Source: Chitinophaga caseinilytica (GTDB taxonomy: Bacteria > Bacteroidota > Bacteroidia > Chitinophagales > Chitinophagaceae). Taken from it: a DNA stretch of 64,000 bases. This document shows, one piece after another, positions 43,486-53,880 of this stretch. The stretch lies in the NCBI RefSeq assembly GCF_038396765.1, contig NZ_CP150096.1:1223001-1287000 (forward strand), in the 5' to 3' direction. How positions within the stretch are numbered: position 1 is the first letter of the stretch; each line of letters begins with the position of its first letter. The notes under the pieces were generated by a model. The model was not told the DNA's origin, made no database searches, and worked only from the letters and a program-made list of their open reading frames with translations. Both the position numbers and the translations under genes were made by a program.

Positions 43486-44823
43486 ATGACCCAAGGCACG
43501 ATCCTCATCATCGACGATGAAGCGCAACTCCGGAAACTCCTCGCCCGCCTTCTCACGCTGGAAGGCTATACGGTTTTGGAAGCGCCAGACGCACGGTCGG
43601 CCCACAAACTGCTCGAAAAATCGGAGGTCCACGTCATCCTTTCCGACGTGAAACTCCCCGATGCCAATGGTGTTGAGCTGACCCGGCAATTGAAATCCTC
43701 CCATCCCGATACGGAAATCCTCGTGCTCACGGCCTATGGCAACATCGCCGACGGCGTGCAGGCGATCAAGAACGGGGCGTTCGATTATCTCACGAAAGGC
43801 GACGACAACAACCGCATTCTCCCGCTGGTGAGCAAAGCGATGGACAAGGCGCGCCTCCAGTTCCGTGTGCGCTCCCTGGAAGAAAAGCTGGGTGGCAAAC
43901 ATGATTTCAGCCAGGTGATCGGTCAATCGCCACGCATCCTCGAGGCGGTGAACCTCGCCCGCAAAGTGGCGGCTACCGATGCTACGGTGTTGCTGCTCGG
44001 GGAAACGGGCTCGGGGAAGGAAGTGTTCGCACAGGCCATCCACCGCGCCAGCGCCCGTTCCGGCCAGCCGTTCGTGGCGGTGAACTGCAGCGCCTTCGGG
44101 AAGGAAATCCTCGAAAGCGAACTGTTCGGCCATAAAGCCGGCGCGTTTACCGGTGCGGTGAAAGACAAGAAAGGCTTCCTCGAAGAAGCCAACAACGGCA
44201 CCATTTTCCTCGACGAGATCGGTGAAATGGCGCTCGACCTGCAAGCCAAATTGCTCCGCGTGCTGGAAACGCGGGAATTCTATAAAGTGGGCGACTCAAA
44301 GCCCCTGAAAGTGAACATCCGCATCCTCGCCGCCACCAACCGCGACCTGGAAAAGGAAGCCGAAAAAGGCACTTTCCGCGCGGACCTTTATTATAGACTG
44401 TCTGCCTTCATGATACAACTGCCCGCATTGAACGAGCGCCGGCAGGATGTGCCATTGCTCGCCGATCATTTCCTCGCGCAGCTGGCCCCCAAAAACGCCA
44501 AGCGCATCACGGGTATGACGGCAGCCTTCCGCCAGGCGCTGGAAAACCACCACTGGCGCGGCAACATCCGGGAACTGAGGAACGTCATTGAAAGAGCGGT
44601 GATCCTGGCAGATGGGAACGAGCTGGACATCGACGTGCTGCCGCTGGAATTCACCCATCCGGAAAACGACGGTCCCGCCCCGCTGAGCCTGGCCGATATG
44701 GAAAAGAAACACATTACCCGGGTGCTGCAGGCGGTGAACGGGAACAAGACCCGCGCGGCCGAGATGCTCCAGATCGGGCTCACCACTTTGTACAATAAAA
44801 TCAAGGAATACAACATCCGCTGA
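43486..44823 (+). CDS. Sigma54-dependent response regulator, probable Kdp activator
   Basis: A 445-residue NtrC-type regulator: receiver (ILIIDDEAQ, Asp in VILSDVKLPD, Lys in YLTKGDDN), AAA+ domain (Walker A GETGSGKE, sigma54 loop GAFTGAVKDKKG, Walker B GTIFLDEIGEMA, NIRELRNVIERAVI) and Fis-type HTH (AAEMLQIGLTTLYNKIKEYN). It is 137 bp upstream of the Kdp operon, where other phyla have the OmpR-type KdpE. With a sigma54-like promoter and direct repeats between them, it is the likely kdp activator paired with the kinase at 52190. Confidence 0.93.
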   Translation: MTQGTILIIDDEAQLRKLLARLLTLEGYTVLEAPDARSAHKLLEKSEVHVILSDVKLPDANGVELTRQLKSSHPDTEILVLTAYGNIADGVQAIKNGAFDYLTKGDDNNRILPLVSKAMDKARLQFRVRSLEEKLGGKHDFSQVIGQSPRILEAVNLARKVAATDATVLLLGETGSGKEVFAQAIHRASARSGQPFVAVNCSAFGKEILESELFGHKAGAFTGAVKDKKGFLEEANNGTIFLDEIGEMALDLQAKLLRVLETREFYKVGDSKPLKVNIRILAATNRDLEKEAEKGTFRADLYYRLSAFMIQLPALNERRQDVPLLADHFLAQLAPKNAKRITGMTAAFRQALENHHWRGNIRELRNVIERAVILADGNELDIDVLPLEFTHPENDGPAPLSLADMEKKHITRVLQAVNGNKTRAAEMLQIGLTTLYNKIKEYNIR

Positions 44824-44827
44824 CCTA

Positions 44828-44859
44828 CCGTTTTTGCAAACAACCCTTCCGTTTTTGCA
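44828..44859 (+). repeat. Paired direct repeats, candidate enhancer for the Kdp promoter
   Basis: CCGTTTTTGCA occurs twice, at 44828-44838 and 44849-44859, 21 bp apart (two helical turns). The second copy ends 80 bp before the -24 element, a usual position for activator binding at sigma54 promoters. Confidence 0.5.
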
Positions 44860-44864
44860 TGGTG

Positions 44865-44896
44865 CCGGCACGTCTGAAAAGACATGCCGGTTTTTT
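44865..44896 (+). terminator. Intrinsic terminator of the sigma54-regulator gene
   Basis: An 11-bp stem with one mismatch (44865-44875 with 44880-44890) and GAAA loop, followed by six Ts. It insulates the regulator from the Kdp genes. Confidence 0.8.
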
Positions 44897-44938
44897 ATTT
44901 CATTGATAATGATGCGTTTATAGTGGATTTGAAAGGAA

Positions 44939-44954
44939 TGGCATTCCGCTGGCT
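44939..44954 (+). promoter_or_regulatory. Sigma54-like -24/-12 promoter of the Kdp operon
   Basis: TGGCATTCCGCTGGCT retains GG at -24 and GC at -12 with the correct 12-bp phase (consensus TGGCAC-N5-TTGCW). The predicted start near 44965 falls after ATG 44960, so ATG 44978 may be the real start of the next gene. Confidence 0.55.
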
Positions 44955-44959
44955 TTAGG

Positions 44960-45313
44960 ATGGCAAAATCACCTATCATGTTACCGGATGCTAAAATCCA
45001 TCTCCTGCTGGCGCAACAGATCCCCGGCCTCCGCACCGAAGCGGCCCCCGGCGGCGCACCAGCCAAAGTTATCCAGGCTTTTACGGCGTATACGCGGAAA
45101 ATGATCCGCACAGGTGCATTGCCCGAAATCCGGAAATGCTTTTCCATGGCCGGCGTGCTGTACAAGAACGGCAGCCGCCAATTGCGCGACGCCATCGAGT
45201 CGGTATTCCTGTTCGGGCTTTCGCCGCTGCTGAACGCGCCGGTGAAAACCCTCCTGCCCGCGTCGCTGCAAAACGCGCGTCGCCAATTCATCTTAAATAA
45301 TTCACAATGCTGA
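44960..45313 (+). CDS. Small conserved protein heading the Kdp operon
   Basis: A 117-residue soluble helical protein; key stretches are MLPDAKIHLLLAQQIPGL, VIQAFTAYTRKMIRTGALPEIRKCFSMAGVLYKNG and QLRDAIESVFLFGLSP. It seems related to short proteins found before kdpF in other Bacteroidota (possibly DUF7674, from memory), function unknown. If transcription starts at 44965, ATG 44978 (MLPDAK) is the start. It overlaps the following peptide gene by 7 bp, indicating coupling. Confidence 0.65.
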   Translation: MAKSPIMLPDAKIHLLLAQQIPGLRTEAAPGGAPAKVIQAFTAYTRKMIRTGALPEIRKCFSMAGVLYKNGSRQLRDAIESVFLFGLSPLLNAPVKTLLPASLQNARRQFILNNSQC

Positions 45314-45390
45314 TCCTGCTCCTTTTGCTCGCCGGGCTCGTATGCTTCTGGCTGTTTTTCGCATCGGTAGATTATTTCGACAAGATTTAA
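45307..45390 (+). CDS. 27-residue single-helix membrane peptide before kdpF
   Basis: MLILLLLLAGLVCFWLFF then ASVDYFDKI: one hydrophobic helix with a short acidic/basic C-terminus. It overlaps the preceding gene by 7 bp and ends 12 bp before kdpF. It is like KdpF in size but not in sequence, and may be a second small Kdp subunit or regulator. Similar short ORFs before kdpF would confirm it. Confidence 0.55.
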   Translation: MLILLLLLAGLVCFWLFFASVDYFDKI

Positions 45391-45402
45391 AAACGCGAAC
45401 AA

Positions 45403-45483
45403 ATGATGAACGCACTTTTCATTTTATCCCTGCTGGTTTTCTGCTACATGGTGTACGTGTTGCTGAAGCCGGAAAAATTCTGA
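45403..45483 (+). CDS. kdpF: Potassium-transporting ATPase small subunit KdpF
   Basis: A 26-residue peptide, MMNALFILSLLVFCYMVYVLL followed by KPEKF. The single helix and the terminal LLKPEKF match KdpF, which stabilises the KdpFABC complex in the inner membrane. It starts with tandem ATGs (45403, 45406) and lies 13 bp before kdpA. Confidence 0.85.
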   Translation: MMNALFILSLLVFCYMVYVLLKPEKF

Positions 45484-45496
45484 AATCCATCCAGAC

Positions 45497-47212
45497 ATGA
45501 ACACCGAATTATTGGGCATTATCGCCACTTATGCCATTACGCTCCTCATCGCCATTCCGCTGGGCCGTTACATCGCGAAGGTTTTCGGCGGACAGCGGAC
45601 GCTGCTGGACTTTATGGCGCCGCTGGAACGGGGGATTTTCCGTTTCTGCGGTATCGATCCGAAGGAGGAAATGAACTGGAAACAGCACCTGAAGGCATTG
45701 TTGACCATCAACATGCTCTGGTTCGTTTACGCATTTTTCCTCCTGATCTTCCAGGACAAATTGCCCCTCAACCCAGATCATAACGCGGGCCAAACGTCCG
45801 ACCTGGCGTTCAACACCGCCATCAGCTTCCTGGTGAACTGTAACCTGCAGCACTATTCCGGGGAATCGGGGCTGACGTATTTCACGCAGCTGTTCGTGAT
45901 CACGTTCCTGCAGTTCGTGAGCGCGGCCACGGGCATTGCGGCGCTGATCGCCCTGTTCAAGGCGCTGCGCCAGAAAACGACCACGCAGTTGGGCAACTTC
46001 TGGGACCATCTCCTGAAAACCACTACCCGCCTGCTGCTCCCGATCTGCCTCGTGATCGCCGGCATCCTGGCGTTTCGCGGAACACCGGCCAGTTTTGCGG
46101 GTAAAGACACGATCGTAACGGTGCAGGGCGATACGGTACAGGTGTCCCGCGGGCCCGCGGCCGGCATGATCGCCATCAAGCACCTGGGCACCAACGGCGG
46201 CGGATATTTCGGCGCCAACAGCATCCACCCGCTCGAAAACCCGGATTACCTGACGAACATGACCGAGGCCATCGCGCAGGTGATCATCCCCATCGCAATG
46301 ATCTTTGCGCTCGGGTTTTTCATCCAGCGGAAGAAATTCGCCTACGTCATCTTCGGCGTCATGACGGCCGGTATGCTGGCGCTCATGATCCCCACCATTA
46401 TCTCTGAAGTGGGCGGCAACCCCGGCATCGCGAAAATGGGGATCGTTCAGGCCACGGGCGCCATGGAAGGGAAGGAAGTCCGGTTCGGGCCTACCGCCAC
46501 GGCGTATTGGAGCACCATCACCACCATCATTTCCACCGGCTCGGTGAACGGTTTCCATGATAGTACCATGCCTGCCACGGGTATGATGCAGCTCATCGCC
46601 ATGATGACCAACTGTTTCTACGGCGGTTGCGGTGTGGGGATTCTCAACTATTTCATCTTCATCATCATCGCCGTGTTCATCTCCGGCCTCATGGTGGGCC
46701 GCACGCCCGAATTCATGGGGCATAAAGTGGAAGCGCGGGAAGTGAAGATCGCCGCGCTGGTGGCGCTCCTCCATCCTTTCCTCATCCTCGCCGGCACGGC
46801 GCTTTCCTCCTTCGCCATCGCACACGGATGGGGCGCGGGATGGGCCACGCAGCCGGGCGCATGGCTGAACAACCCCGGGTACCATGGCTTCTCGGAAATG
46901 CTGTACGAATACACCTCTTCCGCGGCCAACAACGGCTCGGGATTCGAAGGGCTGACAGACAATAACATTTTCTGGAACGTGAGCACCGGCTTTGTGCTGA
47001 TCCTCTCCAGGTTCCTGCCGATTATTGGGCCGGTAGCGATAGCGGGGCTCCTGGCTTCGAAGAAGCACGTCCCCGAATCGGCCGGTACGCTGCGGACAGA
47101 CACCGCCACTTTCGGCATCATGACCTTCGCCGTGATCGTCATCATCGCCGCCCTGGCTTTCTTCCCCGCTCTGGCGCTCGGCCCCATCGCGGAATATTTC
47201 TCCCTGTACTAA
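45497..47212 (+). CDS. kdpA: Potassium-transporting ATPase subunit KdpA
   Basis: A 571-residue channel-like subunit binding K+ in the inner membrane, with about ten helices. Selectivity-filter regions are visible: NTAISFLVNCNLQHYSGE (about 100), LGTNGGGYFGANSIHPLENP (about 230), NCFYGGCGVG (about 372), and TSSAANNGSGFEG (about 475). Length matches KdpA (about 560). It is part of the high-affinity KdpFABC pump induced by K+ limitation or osmotic stress. Confidence 0.97.
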   Translation: MNTELLGIIATYAITLLIAIPLGRYIAKVFGGQRTLLDFMAPLERGIFRFCGIDPKEEMNWKQHLKALLTINMLWFVYAFFLLIFQDKLPLNPDHNAGQTSDLAFNTAISFLVNCNLQHYSGESGLTYFTQLFVITFLQFVSAATGIAALIALFKALRQKTTTQLGNFWDHLLKTTTRLLLPICLVIAGILAFRGTPASFAGKDTIVTVQGDTVQVSRGPAAGMIAIKHLGTNGGGYFGANSIHPLENPDYLTNMTEAIAQVIIPIAMIFALGFFIQRKKFAYVIFGVMTAGMLALMIPTIISEVGGNPGIAKMGIVQATGAMEGKEVRFGPTATAYWSTITTIISTGSVNGFHDSTMPATGMMQLIAMMTNCFYGGCGVGILNYFIFIIIAVFISGLMVGRTPEFMGHKVEAREVKIAALVALLHPFLILAGTALSSFAIAHGWGAGWATQPGAWLNNPGYHGFSEMLYEYTSSAANNGSGFEGLTDNNIFWNVSTGFVLILSRFLPIIGPVAIAGLLASKKHVPESAGTLRTDTATFGIMTFAVIVIIAALAFFPALALGPIAEYFSLY

Positions 47213-47233
47213 CGCACGCAAACGCTGAAAAAA

Positions 47234-49282
<2,049 letters not shown>

Positions 49283-49294
49283 ACTGAAACAATC

Positions 49295-49858
49295 ATGAAA
49301 CGATATTTTTTCCCGGCGCTGAAACTGACCATTGTACTGGTGCTCCTGACCGCCGGCATCTATCCCCTCTTCGTAGCCGGTATCGCTAAAATGGCGCCCG
49401 GAAAGGGTGACGGGGTGAAGGTGGAAAGGAACGGCCTGGTGGTAGGATACGCCAACGTGGGCCAGCAATTCACCGGCGACAACTATTTCCAGACACGGCC
49501 GAGCGCCGTGGGGTACAATGCCGCGGGATCGGGCGGGTCGAACAAAGGGCCGTCTAACCCCGATTACCTGAAAATCGTGGAAGACCGGATAGATACCTTC
49601 CTCGTCCACAACCCGGGCGTGAAGCGGTCTGAGATCCCGGCAGAACTGGTAACGGCCTCCGGCAGCGGCCTCGATCCCCACCTTTCCCCGGAAGGCGCGC
49701 TGGTACAGGTGCCCCGCATCGCCAAGCTGCGCAACATCCCCGAACAAAAACTCCGCGACCTCGTGAAAGCGAATACGAAAGGGCCGCTGGCTGGAATGTT
49801 CGGTCCGGCGACGGTGAATATTCTCAAATTAAATTTAGCTTTGGATGAAACACGATAA
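49295..49858 (+). CDS. kdpC: Potassium-transporting ATPase subunit KdpC
   Basis: A 187-residue subunit with one N-terminal helix (ALKLTIVLVLLTAGIYPLFVAGIA) and a periplasmic domain containing NYFQTRPSAVGYNAAGSGGSNKGPSNPDYL, LVTASGSGLDPHLSPEGAL, and VPRIAKLRNIPEQKLRDLV. These are the KdpC signatures. It completes kdpFABC, 12 bp after kdpB. Confidence 0.97.
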   Translation: MKRYFFPALKLTIVLVLLTAGIYPLFVAGIAKMAPGKGDGVKVERNGLVVGYANVGQQFTGDNYFQTRPSAVGYNAAGSGGSNKGPSNPDYLKIVEDRIDTFLVHNPGVKRSEIPAELVTASGSGLDPHLSPEGALVQVPRIAKLRNIPEQKLRDLVKANTKGPLAGMFGPATVNILKLNLALDETR

Positions 49859-49973
49859 TCCTCAGCCTATGCCTCTGAAAACCCTGCCGTCCCGTTGCGC
49901 GCCGCGTAGCCGTTCATGGCTGGCGGGCGCATGGGAAGGTCTTCCCGTCAACATTTTTTCCATCACACATCAC

Positions 49974-51050
49974 ATGAAGAAGATTTCAATGATCGCAGCT
50001 GCCGCAATGGCCTGCATGCAGGCGACTGCGCAACAGTTGCCTGAAAAGACAGAACCGAAACTCACGATTTCCGGCTATGCCGAAGCGTATTACGTTTTCG
50101 ATTTCAACAAGCCGGAAGATCATTCACGGCCGGGTTTCCTGTATAACCATGCCCGGCATAATGAATTGAATATCAATCTCGCCATGCTGAAAGCTAACTA
50201 TTCGGCAGATCGGGTACGCGGGAACGTGGCCATCATGGCCGGCACATACGCCCAATACAACATGGCGTCGGAACAGGAGCTGGTCCGCCACATTTACGAA
50301 GCCAATGCCGGTGTAAGGATCGGGAAAGGTTTGTGGGTGGATGCGGGCATCCTGCCGTCGCACATCGGGTTCGAAAGCGCCATCGGGAAAGACAATTTCA
50401 CGCTGACGCGGAGCCTCATGGCAGAGAATTCCCCGTATTACGAAGCCGGCGCCAAAATCAGCTGGACGCCCAACGATAAATGGTACTTCGCCGCCATGTA
50501 CCTCAACGGCTGGCAAAGGATCAAACGGCCGGACGCCAACCAGACACCCGGTTTCGGCTCGCAGATCACATATAAGCCCACCGGAAAGGTAACCCTCAAC
50601 TGGAGCACGTTCATCGGGAACGACAAACCCGATTCCGTTCGCCAGATGCGCTATTTCAGCGACCTTTACGGAACATTCGCCCTCACCGGTAAACTGAGCC
50701 TCATAGCCGGGCTCGATATCGGCGCGGAGAAAAAAGGAAAAGATGTGGACGGGATGAACGCCTGGTTCGCGCCCATCCTCATCGCCAGGTACGCATTCAC
50801 CGACAAGATCGCCATGGCCGGCCGTTATGAATATTACAACGATGCAGACGGCGTGATCATCGCCACGGGAACGCCCAACGGCTTCCGCACCAGCGGTTAT
50901 TCGCTCAACCTCGACGTGAGCCCCGTGAGCCAGGTGATGTTCCGGCTGGAAGGGAAATTGTACAATAGCAAAGACGATATCTTCCTCAAAGGCGAACAGC
51001 CACGGAAAGAGAATTTTTCCATCGCCACTTCGCTGGCGTTTTCATTCTAA
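49974..51050 (+). CDS. Outer-membrane porin (BBP2-type) of the Kdp operon
   Basis: A 358-residue exported beta-barrel: signal peptide MKKISMIAAAAMACMQATA-QQ, then LTISGYAEAYYVFDFNKPEDHSRPGF, alternating strands and C-terminal SLAFSF. The pattern matches the putative beta-barrel porin-2 (OmpL-like) family. Placed between kdpC and kdpD, it probably lets K+ or counter-ions through the outer membrane under the same control. The ATG at 49974 is chosen for the signal peptide; the earlier ATG at 49845 would extend into kdpC. Confidence 0.85.
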   Translation: MKKISMIAAAAMACMQATAQQLPEKTEPKLTISGYAEAYYVFDFNKPEDHSRPGFLYNHARHNELNINLAMLKANYSADRVRGNVAIMAGTYAQYNMASEQELVRHIYEANAGVRIGKGLWVDAGILPSHIGFESAIGKDNFTLTRSLMAENSPYYEAGAKISWTPNDKWYFAAMYLNGWQRIKRPDANQTPGFGSQITYKPTGKVTLNWSTFIGNDKPDSVRQMRYFSDLYGTFALTGKLSLIAGLDIGAEKKGKDVDGMNAWFAPILIARYAFTDKIAMAGRYEYYNDADGVIIATGTPNGFRTSGYSLNLDVSPVSQVMFRLEGKLYNSKDDIFLKGEQPRKENFSIATSLAFSF

Positions 51051-51089
51051 AATTCAGGCGGGGCCCCGCGGGGCTCCGCACTCCTTATC

Positions 51090-52193
51090 ATGGCACGACA
51101 AATCCAGCACCCCGGCAACCCGGGACGAGGCAAATTCAAGATATACATCGGCATGAGCGCCGGTGTGGGGAAGTCGTACCGCATGTTGCAGGAAGCGCAT
51201 GCCCTGTTGCGCAACGGCGTCAATGTCCAGATCGGCTATATCGAGACGCACGGCCGTAAGGAAACGGAGGCCCTCGTGGCCGGGCTGCCCGTCATCCCCC
51301 GGCGGCAGAATTTTTACAAGGGAAAGCTGATGGATGAAATGGACCTGGGCGCCATTTTGCTCCTTTCCCCCGAATGGGTGGTGGTGGACGAGCTCGCCCA
51401 TTCCAACATCCCCGGCTCGCGCAACGAAAAGCGGTGGCAGGATGTGATGGAGATCCTCCGCGCGGGGATCAACGTCATTTCCGCCGTCAACATCCAGCAC
51501 ATGGAAAGCATCAACGCCCAGGTGAAAGCCATTACCGGCGTGGAAGTCCACGAGCGGGTGCCCGACAGCATGCTGCAACTGGCAGACGAAGTCGTCAACA
51601 TCGATCTCACGGCCGACGAGCTCATCACCCGGCTGAAAGAAGGGAAAATTTACGATCCCGGGAAAGTGGATACGGCGCTGCGAAATTTCTTCCAGTCGGA
51701 AAAAATCCTCCAGCTCCGCGAGCTTGCGCTCAAAGAAGTAGCTTCGCAGGTAGAAAGGAAAGTGGTGGCCGAAGTGCCGAAAAACCGGCAGATGCGCCAC
51801 GAACGGTTCCTGGCCTGCGTTTCCTCGAACGACGAAACCGCGCGCCGGGTCATCCGGAAAACCGCGCGGCTGGCGGCTTATTACCAGGGAGAATGGTACG
51901 CGCTCTATGTGCAAACGCCGAAAGAAAGCACGGGCCGCATCAACCTCGCCGCGCAACGGCACCTGATCAACAACCTCAAACTGGCGACGGAACTGGGTGC
52001 GGAAGTGCTGCAGGTACAGCACGCCAACGTGGCCGAGGCGATCATGGAAACGGCGGCGCAGAAAGAAATCACCACCGTTTGCATCGGAAAACCGCACATC
52101 ACCCTTTTCGGGATATTGCTGAGAACCAATATCTTTAATCAACTGTTGAAAACATTATCCGCTCACGAAACCGACCTGGTGATCCTGTCATGA
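51090..52193 (+). CDS. kdpD: KdpD N-terminal sensor protein without kinase domain
   Basis: A 367-residue protein containing only the KdpD N-terminal domain and a USP-like domain. Walker A GMSAGVGKSYRML (about 21-33), GYIETHGRKET, VVVDELAHSNIPGSRNEKRWQDV (Walker B region) and NIQHMESINAQVKAITGVEVHERVPDS are KdpD hallmarks. Residues about 250-365 are USP-like (RFLACVSSNDETARRVIRKT). The kinase is on the next gene, overlapping by ATGA (52190-52193), so sensing and signalling are on separate chains, as often in Bacteroidota. Confidence 0.93.
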   Translation: MARQIQHPGNPGRGKFKIYIGMSAGVGKSYRMLQEAHALLRNGVNVQIGYIETHGRKETEALVAGLPVIPRRQNFYKGKLMDEMDLGAILLLSPEWVVVDELAHSNIPGSRNEKRWQDVMEILRAGINVISAVNIQHMESINAQVKAITGVEVHERVPDSMLQLADEVVNIDLTADELITRLKEGKIYDPGKVDTALRNFFQSEKILQLRELALKEVASQVERKVVAEVPKNRQMRHERFLACVSSNDETARRVIRKTARLAAYYQGEWYALYVQTPKESTGRINLAAQRHLINNLKLATELGAEVLQVQHANVAEAIMETAAQKEITTVCIGKPHITLFGILLRTNIFNQLLKTLSAHETDLVILS

Positions 52194-53880
52194 CAAGGCT
52201 GAGGCTAAAAACGAAAATTTCCGCCGGCGTGCTTTTCCTGTTCGCCATGCTGCTGCTGGTCGGCGTGATGGGTTATTATTCCCTGAACAAAGTGAACCGC
52301 GCCGCCGCGGCGATCCTGGAAGACAACTACGAATCCGTGGAATATGCCGGCATCATGCTGCGGGTCGTGGAAAACTGGACGGGCAGCGATTCCGCCCGTT
52401 GGCAATTCGGCGATGCGCTCCTGCGGCAGGAAAAAACGTGACGGAACCGGGTGAAGCCCGCTATACGAACGCGCTCCGGCAGGATTATGAAGCTTTCCAG
52501 CGCGGGGATTCTGCACGGCTGCCCGCCATCAGGGCCAGTTTGACCGGGATCATGGACGTGAACATGAAAGCCATCGTGTCCAAACAGGAGAAAACCCGCA
52601 AAACGGCCGATAAAGCCCTGTTGTACATCGCCCTGGTGAGCGGATTGTGCTTTTTGGTAGGGATCGTGTTCGTTTATAATTTCCCGGGATACATCGCCAA
52701 CCCCATCCGCGAGCTGACGGAAGGGATCCGGCAGATCGCCGACCGGAAATACGAACAGCGGCTGCATTTCAGCTCCGGCGACGAGTTCGGCGAACTGGCC
52801 GAAGCTTTCAACAGCATGGCCCGCAAACTGGATGAATACGAGCACAGCAACCTGGCGCGCATCCTGTTCGAAAAACAGCGGGCGGAAGCGGTGATCGGCA
52901 GCCTGAAAGACGCCGCCATCGGCCTCGACAATAAAAACATCATCCTCTTCGCTAACGCGGAAGCCCTCCAATTGCTCAACCTCCCCGAATCCGCGCTCGT
53001 CGGCAAAGACGCAAATGAAGCCGCCCGCCGGAACGATCTCCTCCGGTATCTCATCCACGAAAAAAATCCCGCCCCCATCAAGATCGTCACCGAAGGAAAA
53101 GAAAACTTCTTCCTGCGGGAATCCGCCGACATCGTCCATAACCGCGAAATCATCGGCCACATCATCACCCTGCGCAACATCACGGCGTTCAAGGAGCAGG
53201 ACCTCGCCAAAACGCATTTCATCGCTACCATATCCCACGAACTGAAAACCCCGCTCGCGGCCACCGATCTCAGCCTCAAACTGCTCGACGACGAGCGTAC
53301 CGGCCCGCTTTCCGGGGATCAGCGGGAGCTGGTAGACAGTATCCGGGAAGACAATCGCCGGATGATCCGTATGGTGAGTGAATTACTGGATTTTTCGAAG
53401 GTGGAAAGCGGGAACATCGCGCTGCAGGTACAAGCCGTTCCTCCGGCAGACATCCTTCGCTACGCCCTCGAAACCGTGGCCCGGCAGGCATCGGGAAAGG
53501 AAGTGGATATCCATACAGAAATCCCCGCCGCCGCGGCGCCCGTGCTGGCCGATGCGGAAAAAAGCGCCTGGGTGCTCGTCAATCTCCTGACCAACGCCAT
53601 CCGCTATTCTCCGCCCCAAAGCGCGGTGGAGCTAACGGTAACGGATGAAGGAAAGATGTGGCTGTTCGGCGTCCGCGACCAGGGAAAAGGGATCGACGCC
53701 AGTTTCCGCGAAAAAATTTTCGAACGGTTTTTCCGCGTGCCCGAAGCCGACGGAGGGAAAGGCACGGGCCTGGGGCTCGCCATCGCCCGGGAATTCATCG
53801 AGGCGCAGGGCGGGCAGATCGGGGTGGAAAGCGAGCCCGGCAAAGGCAGCTACTTCTGGTTCAGGCTCCCGAAGGCCTGA
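52190..53880 (+). pseudogene. HAMP-PAS sensor histidine kinase of the Kdp system, frameshifted
   Basis: The first frame gives 83 residues (TM1 in ISAGVLFLFAMLLLVGVMGYYSL) and stops at 52441. One missing A in the run 52431-52436 restores continuity to NVTEPGEARYTNALRQDY, TM2 (LLYIALVSGLCFLVGIVFVYN), HAMP (NPIRELTEGIRQIADRKYEQRL), PAS-like domain, HisKA (HFIATISHELKTPLAATDLS), HATPase_c (LLTNAIRYSPPQ, DQGKGIDASFREKIFERFF, GTGLGLAIAREF). Together 562 residues make a full kinase. It partners KdpD and probably the regulator at 43486. Either the assembly has an error or the kinase is inactive. Confidence 0.85.

Noticed and set aside
42673..44244. 523-codon minus-strand frame over ligD end, membrane protein and regulator
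   Set aside because: It spans three well-supported plus-strand genes and reads as a shadow.
51055..51085. GC-rich palindromic stretch before kdpD as a terminator
   Set aside because: No T-run follows, and kdpD appears to belong to the same operon.
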